A stretch of 64,000 bases of DNA from Nageia nagi (Eukaryota > Pinophyta). A program made the position numbers and the translations under genes. Of this stretch, positions 1-11,029 are shown in pieces (the stretch's first letter is position 1; each line of letters begins with the position of its first letter). The notes below the pieces were generated by a model. That model saw nothing but the letters and a program-made list of their open reading frames with translations, did no database searches and had not been told where the DNA came from. The stretch covers positions 200,446,001 to 200,510,000 of the forward strand of contig JBITNC010000001.1 in assembly GCA_050084985.1 (NCBI GenBank), read 5' to 3'.

Positions 1-1975
1 GGAGTGTATCAAATTTCATAATCAATCAATTTCAATGCCATGGATGTGCCTTGGGAGAATCTAGAATTTGAAATATTTTTATGTTAAAATATTGGTGAAT
101 CCATTTGAGTTTATTAGAAAGATCAAATAATGGATGATTAACCAACACATAATTCATATTTCAATATGAAGAATAGGATTCTTGAATACTCAAGTTATGA
201 GGTATGATTATTGATAGTTATTATTTGCTAGAAAGTAAAAATGACCAAGGATCTTAGATGACATGAGAAAAATTTATTTCCCTTTAAGTGAAAAACTTTT
301 ATATTTATTTCTTAAATAAATAAAAGGGACTATGTTAATCTAATTAGAGGAGTATGTCAAAGCCAAAATCTACCCTACATTTCCCTTGATATGTTTTGAT
401 GCGATCTATTATGAAATAAGACATTGACTATATGCTAATTGAATAAAATGCTTGCTAAGTTATGAAATCCTAGATAAGGATAATGATTACTTATTCTACC
501 TATATGTATGTGTTAGTATTGCAAGTGGTTTTGTGATGTGTAGGTGACAAGTAATGGAAGGCAGGATGCTCTTGAATGTTTTAGAAATGAATTATTACTA
601 GTGATTCTTATGATCATATAAGATTGAGATACTAGGATAGCTAGGTAAGTGGTTGCATACATACATAACAACATGGGGCAAGATAAGCTCCTTAGGATTG
701 TTAATGTGTATTTATGATTACCTAGTTGTGTTCTTTAATTTGAGTTGACAATAATTTTTATACCTTAAAGAATTACCAAGGATGTTAGTATAATTATCTA
801 AGGACCCCTAATAATTAATATTAGAGGGTAAAGTTTATTAAGAGAACTAACTAGGAATGAAAAAAGTAAAGCTTAATTATTTAAATATATGTATTTAAGT
901 ATTTTGTGAGAATGTGTATGTATTACTTATTAATTATTAATTAAGGTTAATTAATAATTAAGAATAGTAATCCGTAATATTAAATATTATTATTTAGCTT
1001 AAAATATATAAATTAAGCTAGATAAATTATGATTGGCTGATTGATAAAGGCTAGAGTTAATTAAGTCTTTAAAATATTATTTATAATTAAATAATAATTA
1101 TTATACTTGATTAGCATGAGGTGTCTCAATTTTAGCTATTATGTCCTAGTTGCAAGTTAGATGCCAATTTTATGTTGAGGTGTGCCAATGGAACTCAGTC
1201 CATTGAAGTGTTGATCAGTGACTAAGTGGGAGGATATTTTCACTTAGGAATTAACTCCCACTCACTTGAGTTTTAGTTTTGTCACTACAAGTTATTTTAT
1301 AACCTAGATCTAGTTGAAAATCTATAAATAGAGCCCTAGGGTGGAGCTTTTGCATTCATTCTTATTTTCATTAATTTTAGAGTAGCAAAGTTCTACAATT
1401 TTGGAGCCAAGTCCTTCAACAATTATGGGATTTAGTGAGGTTTTCCTTTTATGTTTATTTGATTCTCTATATTTTTATGAAAGCTTTTATTATTTTAGGC
1501 ATTTGATAAAATAATAATATTTAGTTTTATTTACCTAGAAGTAATTTTTACCTTCTAGTATCGCTAAGTTATGATGAGATGAGGATTTAGTTTAATTCCA
1601 TGCTAGAATGTTTCCTTTAAAAGTTTAGTTACCTACAAATTTCAATAGGATTTTATGATTTTACCTACAAATGCTATTTACCTAAAAATTTGGTATGTGG
1701 TTTTATGATTTTAAAATAGGATTTTAAAGCTAAAAGCTCTTTAATATCTTTGCTTTGAGTACATTAATATTTAGAGATAATATTAATGTTATTTATATAT
1801 TAGAAAAATCTCTTATAGCTTGAAAATTTATGTCCATCCTTTTGGAAGTTGTTTTTAAAATAAAAAGAGAGTTTTTATTTTAGAATATATTATTTTCATT
1901 TTTTTTGCAAGCTTAGAATTTTGAATAAGAGAAAGAAATTTATTTAAATTTGAGTTTTTATTTAAAAAGCTTTTA
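1..1975. other. AT-rich DNA without recognisable gene
   Basis: I see no coding region, RNA gene or clear repeat boundary here in either strand. The stretch is AT-rich with short low-complexity runs. A TATA-like site near 1323 is the only promoter-like signal and is listed separately. Confidence 0.5.
1323..1330 (+). promoter_or_regulatory. TATA-box-like site
   Basis: TATAAATA lies in a context (CTATAAATAGAGCC) very like the TATA boxes of the LTRs elsewhere in this window. It is followed by moderately less AT-rich DNA. It could be the remains of an LTR or host promoter, but no LTR ends, primer-binding site or downstream open frame were found, so the function is only a guess. Confidence 0.25.
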
Positions 1976-2310
1976 AAGTCTTAAGGGCCCCTTGAGAGGC
2001 ATGTGGCCATGAGGCCCATGTACTCCCCTTATAGCCTTCTTAGGCTCCTTTTTGTATTTTTGAGTGATAGAGGCATTAAATGCCCTCCACCCCATCTTTT
2101 TAGTGGTTGGGGGTCTTGGTAGACCATCTAGGTTTTGGGGGACTCCCAAGCCTAACATAGGGTCTGATCCATTCCCATTGTAGCCACTATTTTTAGGAGG
2201 CCTTGGGAAGATGTTGGGAAATGGGAGCCCACATTCACCCCCTTTAAGACCCCCCCCCCCCCCCCTCTTTGTTGACATACATGGCATGGTTTGAAAAGCA
2301 TGCACATAAT
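1976..2310. other. GC-rich patch with a 16-C homopolymer
   Basis: This stretch is much richer in G and C than its surroundings and contains a run of 16 C residues at 2250-2265. The minus strand is open for 110 codons, coding a Gly/Pro-rich peptide, but the openness is explained by the lack of TA-containing stops in GC-rich DNA. I recognise no domain. It may be a fragment of older sequence captured between repeats. Confidence 0.5.
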
Positions 2311-2519
2311 TTGACTCCTCTCTATTTTGATTTTTGGGTTATATTAGGTTTTGAGAATTTGGGATTTCATGCCTTGTTTTATAATTTTAAAATGGATTTT
2401 AATATCTATGTTTTTATTATTTGGTTTTATTTTAAGACATAGATATATTTGTTTAGTTTCTAATTAAGATGAGTTCTATTTAATTAGAAATTGTATGACA
2501 GTTACTATTTTGTTTCTTC

Positions 2520-3330
2520 AATATTAAAATTGATAGAGATTTTAAAATATAAATAGATATTTTAAAATAGGGAATTTATTTATTTGAAAATATAAGGTCG
2601 ATATTTTAAAATAGAGAGTGTGGTATTATTTTCAAATATTAGGAGATATTCTAAAATAGAATTTGTTTACTTATTTTAAAATAGGGATATATTTTAAAAT
2701 AATGTTGTACTTATTTTAGGTTATTGTATTTTATTCTAAAATAAAGTTTGTATAAGTATTTTAAAATAAATATGTATTTTAAAATAATGTTGTAAGTATT
2801 TTAGGATATTGTATTTTATTCTAAAATAGAGTTTATTTATTTATTTTGAAATAGGGATATATTTTAAAATAATGTTGTAAGTATTTTAAGATATTGTATT
2901 TTGTTCTAAAATAGAATTTGTTTATTTATTTTAAAATAATGATATATTTTAAAATAATGTTGTACTTATTTTAGGATATTGTATTTTATTCTAAAATAGA
3001 GTTTGTATAAGTATTTTAAAATAGGGATGTATTTTAAAATATTGCTATAATTATTTTAGGATATGGTATTATATTCTAAAATAGAGTTTGTTTAAGTATT
3101 TTAAAATAGGAATGTATTTTAAAATATTATTGTAATTATTTTAGGATATTGTAATATATTCTAAAATAGAGTTTGTTTAAGTATTTTAAAATAGAGTTGT
3201 GACTATTTTAAAATAGAGTTGTAATTATTGTAAAATATAGATGTTGATTTATTTTAAAATGGGAATTGATTTTTTGAAATAAAGTCATTTATTTGTTTTA
3301 AAATGTGGGTTGACATTTTAAAATAGAGTT
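2520..3330. repeat. 85-bp tandem repeat array built on TATTTTAAAATA palindromes
   Basis: Seven consecutive units start with TCTAAAATA at 2650, 2735, 2820, 2905, 2990, 3075 and 3160: exactly 85 bp apart, without a single indel. Each unit carries the 12-bp palindrome TATTTTAAAATA at about unit positions 23 and 41, and near-copies at 63 and across the unit junction, giving a sub-period of about 21 bp. More degenerate copies of the motif extend to about 2520 on the left and 3330 on the right. No coding potential is seen. It is a minisatellite; a structural role is speculation. Confidence 0.9.
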
Positions 3331-4269
3331 GTTGGAATGTTTCTTTAAAATGGAAAAGCATGTAGTTGTATTTTAGAGGAAATCCAAGACTATATCTGAT
3401 CCAACCATTCTTGAGCTACTATTCAACTTAAAGAGCAAAACCTTGATCATAGTGTAGGAAGAGAGTTTGAGAAATTCTTGCTATGGATTCTAAATTGATT
3501 GTACTTGCTATTTGATTTGATAAATAAATAGCAAGGCTATTGTTGTTCTTGTATAGAGGCTTTGAAAAGAATTATTACTTCCTTTTTAGGATGATTGTAT
3601 TAATAATGATTATTGTACGATTTTGATATCTTCGAAATGGTGAAAGGCTAGTCCTTGAATAGTTAAGTGTTATTATTTTATTAAAGAGTGGTTTAGTAAA
3701 TGAATTGACTTACTTAAATGTGATCATGCTTAACATTACTTGATACTTTATGGACATAACTCACTTTCCTATAGGTTTGAATAGAGATAATATAATATCT
3801 CTCATAGGGAAATGATTTACTCTTAAATCATAGTGGGTTTTATTATGTGGATATTTAAACCTAAGTATATACTTAGAAAAACCTCTAAGTAAAGCATGAT
3901 TTTTAATTTAAGGGATATTTATTTATCTTCAAGCAAGGTAGGCTAAGATAAATCAAGAAATTCTTGAGGTTGAATGGATCTTAGAGTATTAAATTACCTT
4001 AATATGATGATGGTGGGAAATACGAGTAAGTATATGGTACCATTGGGAAATCACTATGGCAAGCCATGTGAAGTTATTTAATGGGTTAAATTAAATAACA
4101 AGAAATGATATATAGTCAATTATGAGTCTATAATCATGAATGAGTTAGCTTGGAACAATACAAATTATATTGTGAACAATAATTCATAGGGTTGTCAAGC
4201 AACTTCCAAACACATTCATAATTGATTGCATTTAATTACTTATTTTATTTTATAAGAGGGAAAAAAAAT
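3331..4269. other. AT-rich DNA without recognisable gene
   Basis: No gene, LTR boundary or tandem repeat recognised. The right edge meets the truncated 3' end of a minus-strand Gypsy element. Confidence 0.5.
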
Positions 4270-4289
4270 TATGATCACCTCTTGAGTGT

Positions 4290-5400
4290 ATGGGATGGGT
4301 GTTATAGTGATGGTCTTATGTGTTTATGCTGAAATAAGGTTGTTATAGTTTGTCTAAGATAATAGATGATTTTTTCCTTATTTTTATATATTTTTGATAA
4401 AGCATTGTTCCTAGTGCATATAATGTGGCTAAGATGTATAAGTAAGTAGGTTTTGAAAAATCCATGGGTACTAGGATGGGAGGATGAAGTAAATATTATT
4501 TGATATCCTCAAATGCTTTTTGATAATTTTCATCCCATATAAATTTGACATCCTTTTTGAGCAAATGAGTGAATGGCTTACATTTATCTCCAAGTTGTGG
4601 AATGAACCTTCTAACTAAATTTATTTTCTTTGTAGGCTCTTTAATTATTTCAAAATTTTGGGTGGAGGCATACTAACAATGGCTTTGAATTTTTTAGTAT
4701 CTAATTCTATTCCTCTATTAGAAACCATGAAACCTAATAATTTACCAAAAGTAACTCCAAATGCACACTTTTGAGGTTTAAGTCTTAGTTTGTACCTTTG
4801 CAAAATGGTGAATACCTCTTCAAGTGCTTGTATATGATCTTTTCCTTACTTAGATTTGACTAAAATATCATCAACATATACCTTCATGATTTTGTGAGTG
4901 TGCTCATGGAACATGGTGACCATTGCTCTTTGATATGTAGCTCCTACATTTTTAAGTCCAAAAGGCATAACCATTCACAAAATAATACCCTAAGGGGTAG
5001 TAAAAGATATTTTATGTTGATCAGTAGGGTTAATCAAAATTTGGTTATAGTTAGAAAATCCATCCATGAATGATAATATATCATGACCAGCTATACTATC
5101 AACAATCATATTAATATTTGGTAATGAAAAATCATCTTTTGGACAAGCATTATTAATATCACAAAAATTTGTACATACTTGTATTTCACCAATTGGTTTG
5201 GAAATAGGAATAACATTAGCCATCCAATCAAAAGAGTCAATAAGCATTATGAAACTTGTATTTAAATATTTCTCTATCTCTTTTTTGAATAATAGGGCCT
5301 TGGAAGGATGCATCTTTCTAGGTTTTTGTTTGATTGGCTTGACACCCTCTTTCAATAGTAGATTATGCATAATAAATGAGGGATCTAGTCCTAGCATATC
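4290..5400 (-). pseudogene. Gypsy reverse transcriptase and RNase H remnant
   Basis: The open part 4990-5397 encodes the RT fingers/palm: a degenerate primer region, then VCTNFCDINNACPKDDFSLP and SFMDGFSNYNQI. After a frame change the chain continues as FGLKNVGATYQRAMVTMF and reaches the catalytic YVDDILVK box, whose YVDD codons are 4878-4867. RNase H homology (LVPMDFSKPTYLY, then YALGTMLYQK) follows down to about 4290, with one in-frame stop near 4488. The protein would copy element RNA into DNA within retrotransposon particles. The catalytic aspartates are retained but frames are broken, so no activity is expected. Confidence 0.85.
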
Positions 5401-8010
5401 ATCATAAGACCAAAAAAAATTCTTAGAATGCTTAATAAACTTATTTTTGTACCTTTCTTATTGTGGAAGAGGTAAGGCTGCTCCAATTTGTAACAATCTC
5501 TCATTTACCAAAGTGCCAATATTGATGTGTATTGACTCCTCTTATGGAATGTAAGATCTTCTTTTTGCAACAAGGATGGAAATTCTTCTATGCTTGGTAC
5601 TTCATCCTTAGTTGTATCTAATGGATAAACCTATAATTCTTCATAAAAATTGATTTCTTGACCAAAATAAGCATATTCATTAAGTATATAAGTTGGTTGA
5701 TATTTTTCATTAGATTTGGAAAATTTTGAATGTGCCTCTAAGCATTCAAGAAGATCATCATCAGTACTGAAATAATCAAACTTAAGAGGTGTAGAATCAT
5801 CAATCCATGTATCTACATCAATATCATCCAATAATTCTATTAAATTTCATTATTCAATAAACTTAATGGAATCTAATTTCTATTTGACTTGCCCATTATT
5901 ACCCAAACCTGTTGTAGTCATTTTAGCCTTAGAGGTACTAGGGAAAGTAGACATTCCTTTTTTAGATTTTTCTAAAACCCTTATTATATTTGCAAGTTTG
6001 AACCATGTATTTATGAACAAAAGAAGAGGGAAATATCTTACCTAATTTAGAGGATAAAAGTTTGTTCATTGGAAAGGTCTATTTTGACTTTTCAACTACA
6101 ACAAAACAAGATTGGTCACTATTTCCATCATTTTCACACTATTGGTAGACTATTGGTATAATATCACACCATTGGCATCCTTTAATAGCTAACATATTAG
6201 GTCATCCCAAGTCTTTGACAAATGTAAATAGGTCTATATCATTGACTATATAGGTTCCCATACCTATCTCTATGATCTGCACCTATATTTCTATATTTGC
6301 CTCTGGTGTAGGGTATTCCAAGGGATCAATCTCATATGGTGGTGGTAACATGAAAAATTCCTCAAGATTAGAAATATTTCATAGTGTATTTGGATCAGGA
6401 ACTCCCATGAATATATTTATCTCACCTTGGAATTGAAACTTCAATTTACCATGTAGTGTGGAAGGGATTGCATCCATATCATGAATCCAAGGTCTCTCCA
6501 TAAGCCCTAATCCTAAAGGTAGCTTCTTATAAAGGATGAATATTTAGAACTTTCTCTTATAATTGCATTAAAAATTATTAGAGAACATATTTAAAACTAA
6601 TCCATTATCTACCATTATTTGTGTAACTTCCCATCCATCAACCATAGGTGTGATATATAAAGCTGAACATTCATCTAATAATTCTTGATTAAGCTTTTCA
6701 GATTTGTAAAAAGAAATAGCATCACATTCCTTGATGGTTCTAATTTTTTTAGAAAACATGTAGCTAAAATTTTAGTAGGTATGGTTTCATTCTCAAACAA
6801 AGAATATAGTATATCCCTATGAACTAAAGATGTAGAAATGAGATCATATAAAATAATTTTAGTAGGTGTATTTTTCAATTAATCAATCATGCTATAAAAT
6901 TTGGGATCATGAGGGATACTTACTTGTTCCATTGTAATCATATTTGGAGTATTATATGGGCATCCTCTTCTTAATTTACAACAAACCTCCTTGCATATCG
7001 AAGTGATATTGACTGTAGGTCCTTAGTTAGCAAGGCTTTCATCAATTGTATATCTTCCTTTCTCCACGAGGTCCAATATTACGATCTCTAATATCTTGCA
7101 AAAGTTTGTAGTATGCCCCTTTTTTTGATGGTAGTATAATAGTTATCAAAGCATCCCATAGGAGTATTATCATCTTGGGAAGAGCACTCAAGGGGATGTA
7201 AAAATCCTCTTTTCATTAGATACCACAAAATAATATGTGGTTGTACTAGAAATGTATATGAGGTCTCTTTTATGGTTTGAGATATTTGCATCTTTGAAGG
7301 GGAATGAGGTCTATCAATCATATGTACTATTTTTCATCTTTATTTGCATATATTTTTCAAGTATCTCAAACAAAGGGATTTGGTGCATACTTAAGATCAC
7401 CTAAAGCTAACAATGCCTTCTCTTTCTATAATAATTGTTGAACTAATACTCCAAAACTAACATCTTTAGCACTAGGAGCATGTAAATTAAGAATAGGTAT
7501 AATATATTCACAAAAATAGCACAAATTTCATGTTCATCTAATTTACTTTGAATAAATTGCCATACCTTTTTAAAGCATGGAACATACTTCTCTAGGGTTT
7601 CATTACTTCCTTATCGAATTGCACATAACTTGGATACATTGCTTTGCTTCTTAATATTGTGCTTGTATTGGCCTATGAACACTTTAACTAAGGTCTTGAA
7701 TGAATCAATAAAATTATTGGGAAGAGCATAGAACAATTGACTAGCATCCTATTTCAAAATCCTCAAGAAAAATTTGCTATCAATCTTTCCTCCCATCCTA
7801 TCTTCAATAGGCACTCCTCCTAAAAGCTAATGAGATGTTGTTCGGGATCTTGTTCACCACTAAACATATCAAACTTGGGGGCCTTATGCTCAGGTAGTAG
7901 GCAAAAGTTGTAGATATCATCTGTCAAGGGTGAAGTGAAGATATCATCATATTCATCTAGATTTTATGGTTGGGAGATGTTAGAAGGCATAGCTTAAATG
8001 GTAGGAGTAT
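5401..8010 (-). pseudogene. Gypsy gag and protease-linker remnant
   Basis: From the 5' side (high coordinates), the gag begins near 8010 and includes HKAPKFDMFSGEQDPEQHL around 7820-7890, the conserved plant gag 'PKFD.(Y/F).G..DP..HL' block. A further gag-type piece is open at 7088-7321. Around 6420-6500 the phrase ERPWIHDMDAIPSTLH matches the segment between protease and RT of Tat/Ogre elements. The rest (5401-6400) is acidic linker sequence. There are many stops. The structural protein would form the particle; this copy cannot. Confidence 0.7.
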
Positions 8011-8165
8011 ATGTGGAGCTTCCTATACCAGTCCATGTATTAATTACCTTCTACATATCTAGAATTTTTTTGTTCATATCCTACATCAGGGTAAGGAATG
8101 CTAGATCCATTTCTATGTTGTTATTGACCTAGAAATAGGAGTGCACAATGCTGGTGGTGTAAGCC

Positions 8166-8855
8166 TGTAACAAAAAACTTATGAAATATTACTAGTAGGG
8201 AAAGGTAAATTGAATAGTTAGGTTCACCAAAATGTAGTTCCAAAATAATGTAATTAATTATTAATAGGGGTTAATTAATGCATTATTGGTCTACTTATTT
8301 CTTATTTATGCATATATCTTAAATATAGTAATAACACATAACAAAAAGATATTTATGTTTGATTATATCACATGTTCATTTCGTAAAGAGAAACATACAC
8401 GAAATACAAGTATATATTCATTCAATTGCATGTCATTGGTTTCCTATACTTGGCATGCCACTAATGGCTTAATATAAACAATACAATAGATGTAATAAAG
8501 AATGTAGCAATGAGTGAATGGAAGAATCATTAGATAGAAAACATAAGATATGACTTAAGAATAATATTTGCATATAAAAAAGTGATGTATCATGTGCTAG
8601 AATCTCTTTTGAGTCATCCTCATATTTGTTTTCCCATAAGGTTTAAGGTCATCAATTGATTCCTTTATATATGATACAAGTTTACATGACTTTGATCTTT
8701 TTTACCCCTTGTACATACCATAAGGGTCCACTATTTGTATCATATAGCTTTATCATGACTTAGGGTATTATTTTAACCTCTTTTTAAAAAAATACATCAT
8801 TAAGGCTCTAAAATGAATTATTTAATAAATAATAATTCATTTTTAGGCATCTACA
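8166..8855 (-). repeat. 5' LTR of the Gypsy element
   Basis: Read on the minus strand it begins TGTAGATGCCTAAAAATGAA and ends GTTTTTTGTTACA (TG...CA), 690 bp. The gag remnant begins shortly downstream. The start matches the LTRs of the non-autonomous element at 16331-18185, so they are the same LTR family. No second LTR partner is in the window. The five bases outside (TATAT, 8856-8860) are a possible target-site copy that cannot be verified because the other end is lost. Confidence 0.65.
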
Positions 8856-8879
8856 TATATATGATGAAAACATGTTTAT

Positions 8880-10500
8880 ACAATGCCTCATGAGTAGATC
8901 CTCCTACTGCCATTGCCACTACCACTCTCTACCCTATGGCTTTTGTGAGCCCTGCTATCTATAGACATCCATAGAGACCTTGAAGGCCACTATCAATAAT
9001 CCTATGGGTTTCCAAAAGGACCTTGGGCTTCCCATATTTCTCATTGAGATCCTTAATCTCTTAATGTAGCTTCTAGTTTATCTACATATGCTTGGATATT
9101 AAAGCTCAAGACTCATTTGGAGGCAACATGGAGAATTACTGTGTCATCCTATTCTTATCCTTTTCAAAGATAATGATCTTAGCATCTTGCTCCACTAGAG
9201 TGGTACTCAATGTAGCCAACTCGGCCTCCATAGGCCTCAACCTATCAACTTCAACCTTCAAAGGTTAAAGGACAACAATATCCTCCTCAAGTGTTGTTAT
9301 CTTAGTTGTCATATCCTCTACAAACATTAATAAAATCAATATTAATACATATAATAAATATAAAGAATAAAACAAAATGAACTTAAACTTAAAATATATA
9401 CCTAAAGGCACTAGTGGGATGGCCTCTATAAGTATGTCTATCCCAATTACTTGGGTCTTTGAAGCTAAGGGAATATGAGGGGATGGCTCATAATCCAAAA
9501 TCTTGACATCCTCATTAGATGAATCCTTAGTCTCCACTTATATTCCATCCTCCTCATATAACTCCAAAACCCCAAGTGGGGCAAGCTTATGCCTTCCCAC
9601 CATGCCTTATATTGTGGTACAACTTTATGGGGGAAAGAAATGGCTATTAGTCCATCTACCTCAGTAGGGTCCTCCCATGTGCTCCTTCACATGGGAATTA
9701 CTAATACATCCTAAGGTGCATCAACCTCATACCTCTATCAAAGATAATAGGTCACATTTGTAGGAATGTTTTATGTCAACTTGTATTGTCATAATACTAA
9801 TTTAGGATAATATGAATCAATCCCATTCTATTGTATCTATAAAAAGTAATGCTACCTCATATAGGTAGTTTGATATGCATCCTCATCCCATACACAATCA
9901 TGGTAAGCAAGTCAATTGATATCATCAGTCTGGAGGTAGTCTATCTCTCTCCTCCATGCATGAATATTGCATGGTGCTTGAAAGTAACCAAGAATAGATA
10001 CCCACTAGTACATAGCAAGATTAGTAAGATCACCCCACTACCTCACCAACCCCATGGGCCTAAAAATAATAATATGTTCATATGCATACACTTGTAGAAG
10101 AGTCATATGAGCCAAAATCATATTTGACTTACCCATAGTCACCATGTGGTGAAAATCACCATACAACTATGCAAGAATGTATGGCCCCTAAGAATATATG
10201 CTACCCTTGACATAAATATCCCAAACTATCCATACAATTTTGAGTGCAAATATTAAGTTGTTCTTGTTAGGAGACAATAAAACTACACTAATGAAAGCCA
10301 CTAACAACCAAAATTTCCTAAATCTTAGATCACATTAGCATGTCGAATGCAAATAATTTGCCCAATGATCCCAATCATGGTCCTTATTATCTATTAACTA
10401 TGCAGTTTCTCTCTTATTGGATGCTAATAGAAGCATGTCATATAAACCTATCTCGAATAGATACATACTGAATCTTGTAGATATATAATAGCTTGACCAT
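8880..10500 (-). pseudogene. plant mobile domain-like protein with coiled coil, decayed
   Basis: Minus-strand frames from about 10450 downwards read LVAFISVVLLSPNKNNLIFA, then MILAHMTLLQVYAYEHIIIF followed by RP. This resembles the core of the plant mobile domain (PMD/MAIN family), in which a hydrophobic repeat precedes a 'W.YE.F...RP' box. After more broken frames there is an acidic segment (9537-9402, ETKDSSNEDVKILDYEPSP) and an intron. A heptad-like coiled coil follows (about 9317-9130, EAELATLSTTLVEQDAKIII). At least six in-frame stops are present. PMD proteins occur as host silencing factors and inside transposons; I cannot tell which this was. Confidence 0.55.
9318..9401 (-). other. GT-AG intron in the PMD-like pseudogene
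   Basis: On the minus strand, CTTTAG|GTATATATT at 9401 is a good donor and TTAATGTTTGTAG|AGGATA at 9318 a good acceptor. Removing these 84 bases joins ...PLVPL to EDMTTKITTLEEDI in the same frame with phase 1, which supports a genuine spliced ancestor and the minus orientation. Confidence 0.6.
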
Positions 10501-10526
10501 CATCTCATAAGTTAGAATATGAAATG

Positions 10527-10833
10527 TGTTAGAGTTTGGCTCCCAATTATGAAGGTTTGCAAGAAGAGAAAATCACACCTAGAAAAAGAAAATGAAAGAG
10601 CACCATAAATAGGAAATGAAGCTGAAATCCTCAACTGAATTCTCTATAGAATGAGAATGGAGCCCAAATAAATAGGGAAAATAAAAACTAATGTACAATA
10701 ACATGTAAACCATGTGGGAATGTCAAAAACACAAATTGACAAAGAAATGGTTATCACCACAACAAACTAGCTAGAGAATAGTAAACCTAGGAAATAAATG
10801 AAAATAATCCTAAGTGAACTTAATACTCTAACA
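10527..10833 (-). repeat. 3' LTR of the minus-strand Copia element
   Basis: It is 307 bp long and bounded by TGTTAGAG at the left and CTCTAACA at the right, the inverted ends expected of a Copia LTR. On the minus strand it is preceded by the purine-rich CACTTAAAGGGGG (10834-10846), the polypurine tract that primes plus-strand synthesis. No second copy is present. Confidence 0.8.
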
Positions 10834-11029
10834 CCCCCTTTAAGTGAACAAGTTGATAAAGTGGCATATCCATTAAAATGAGTCCTGATAATAAGGCTTG
10901 ATTAGGTACTCATGTATAATATGTATGAAGAATCTACTAAAAGATGTTGAAAAAGCCACATGGGTAAAAAATCATCTCACTATAGAAGAGGGAGGATGGA
11001 GAGGAAGATTTCCTCATCAACACCCCCCA

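Larger units (their letters stand above)
4270..8855 (-). mobile_element. Tat/Ogre-like Ty3-Gypsy retrotransposon, 3' truncated
   Basis: Read on the minus strand, the order is LTR (8855-8166), gag, a protease-linker region, reverse transcriptase and RNase H, ending abruptly near 4270. The RT signature SFMDGFSNYNQI and the gag/linker phrase ERPWIHDMDAIPSTLH are typical of plant Tat/Ogre-lineage Gypsy elements. Integrase and the 3' LTR are missing. All frames carry stops and shifts, so the copy is dead. The element inserted close to the 3' part of the PMD-like pseudogene that lies at higher coordinates. Confidence 0.75.

Noticed and set aside
1973-2305. Minus-strand 110-codon Gly/Pro-rich frame as a gene
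   Set aside because: Open because the patch is GC-rich; it includes translation of a C/G homopolymer and shows no domain.
5198-5407. Plus-strand open frame of 69 codons
   Set aside because: Antisense shadow of the minus-strand Gypsy reverse transcriptase.
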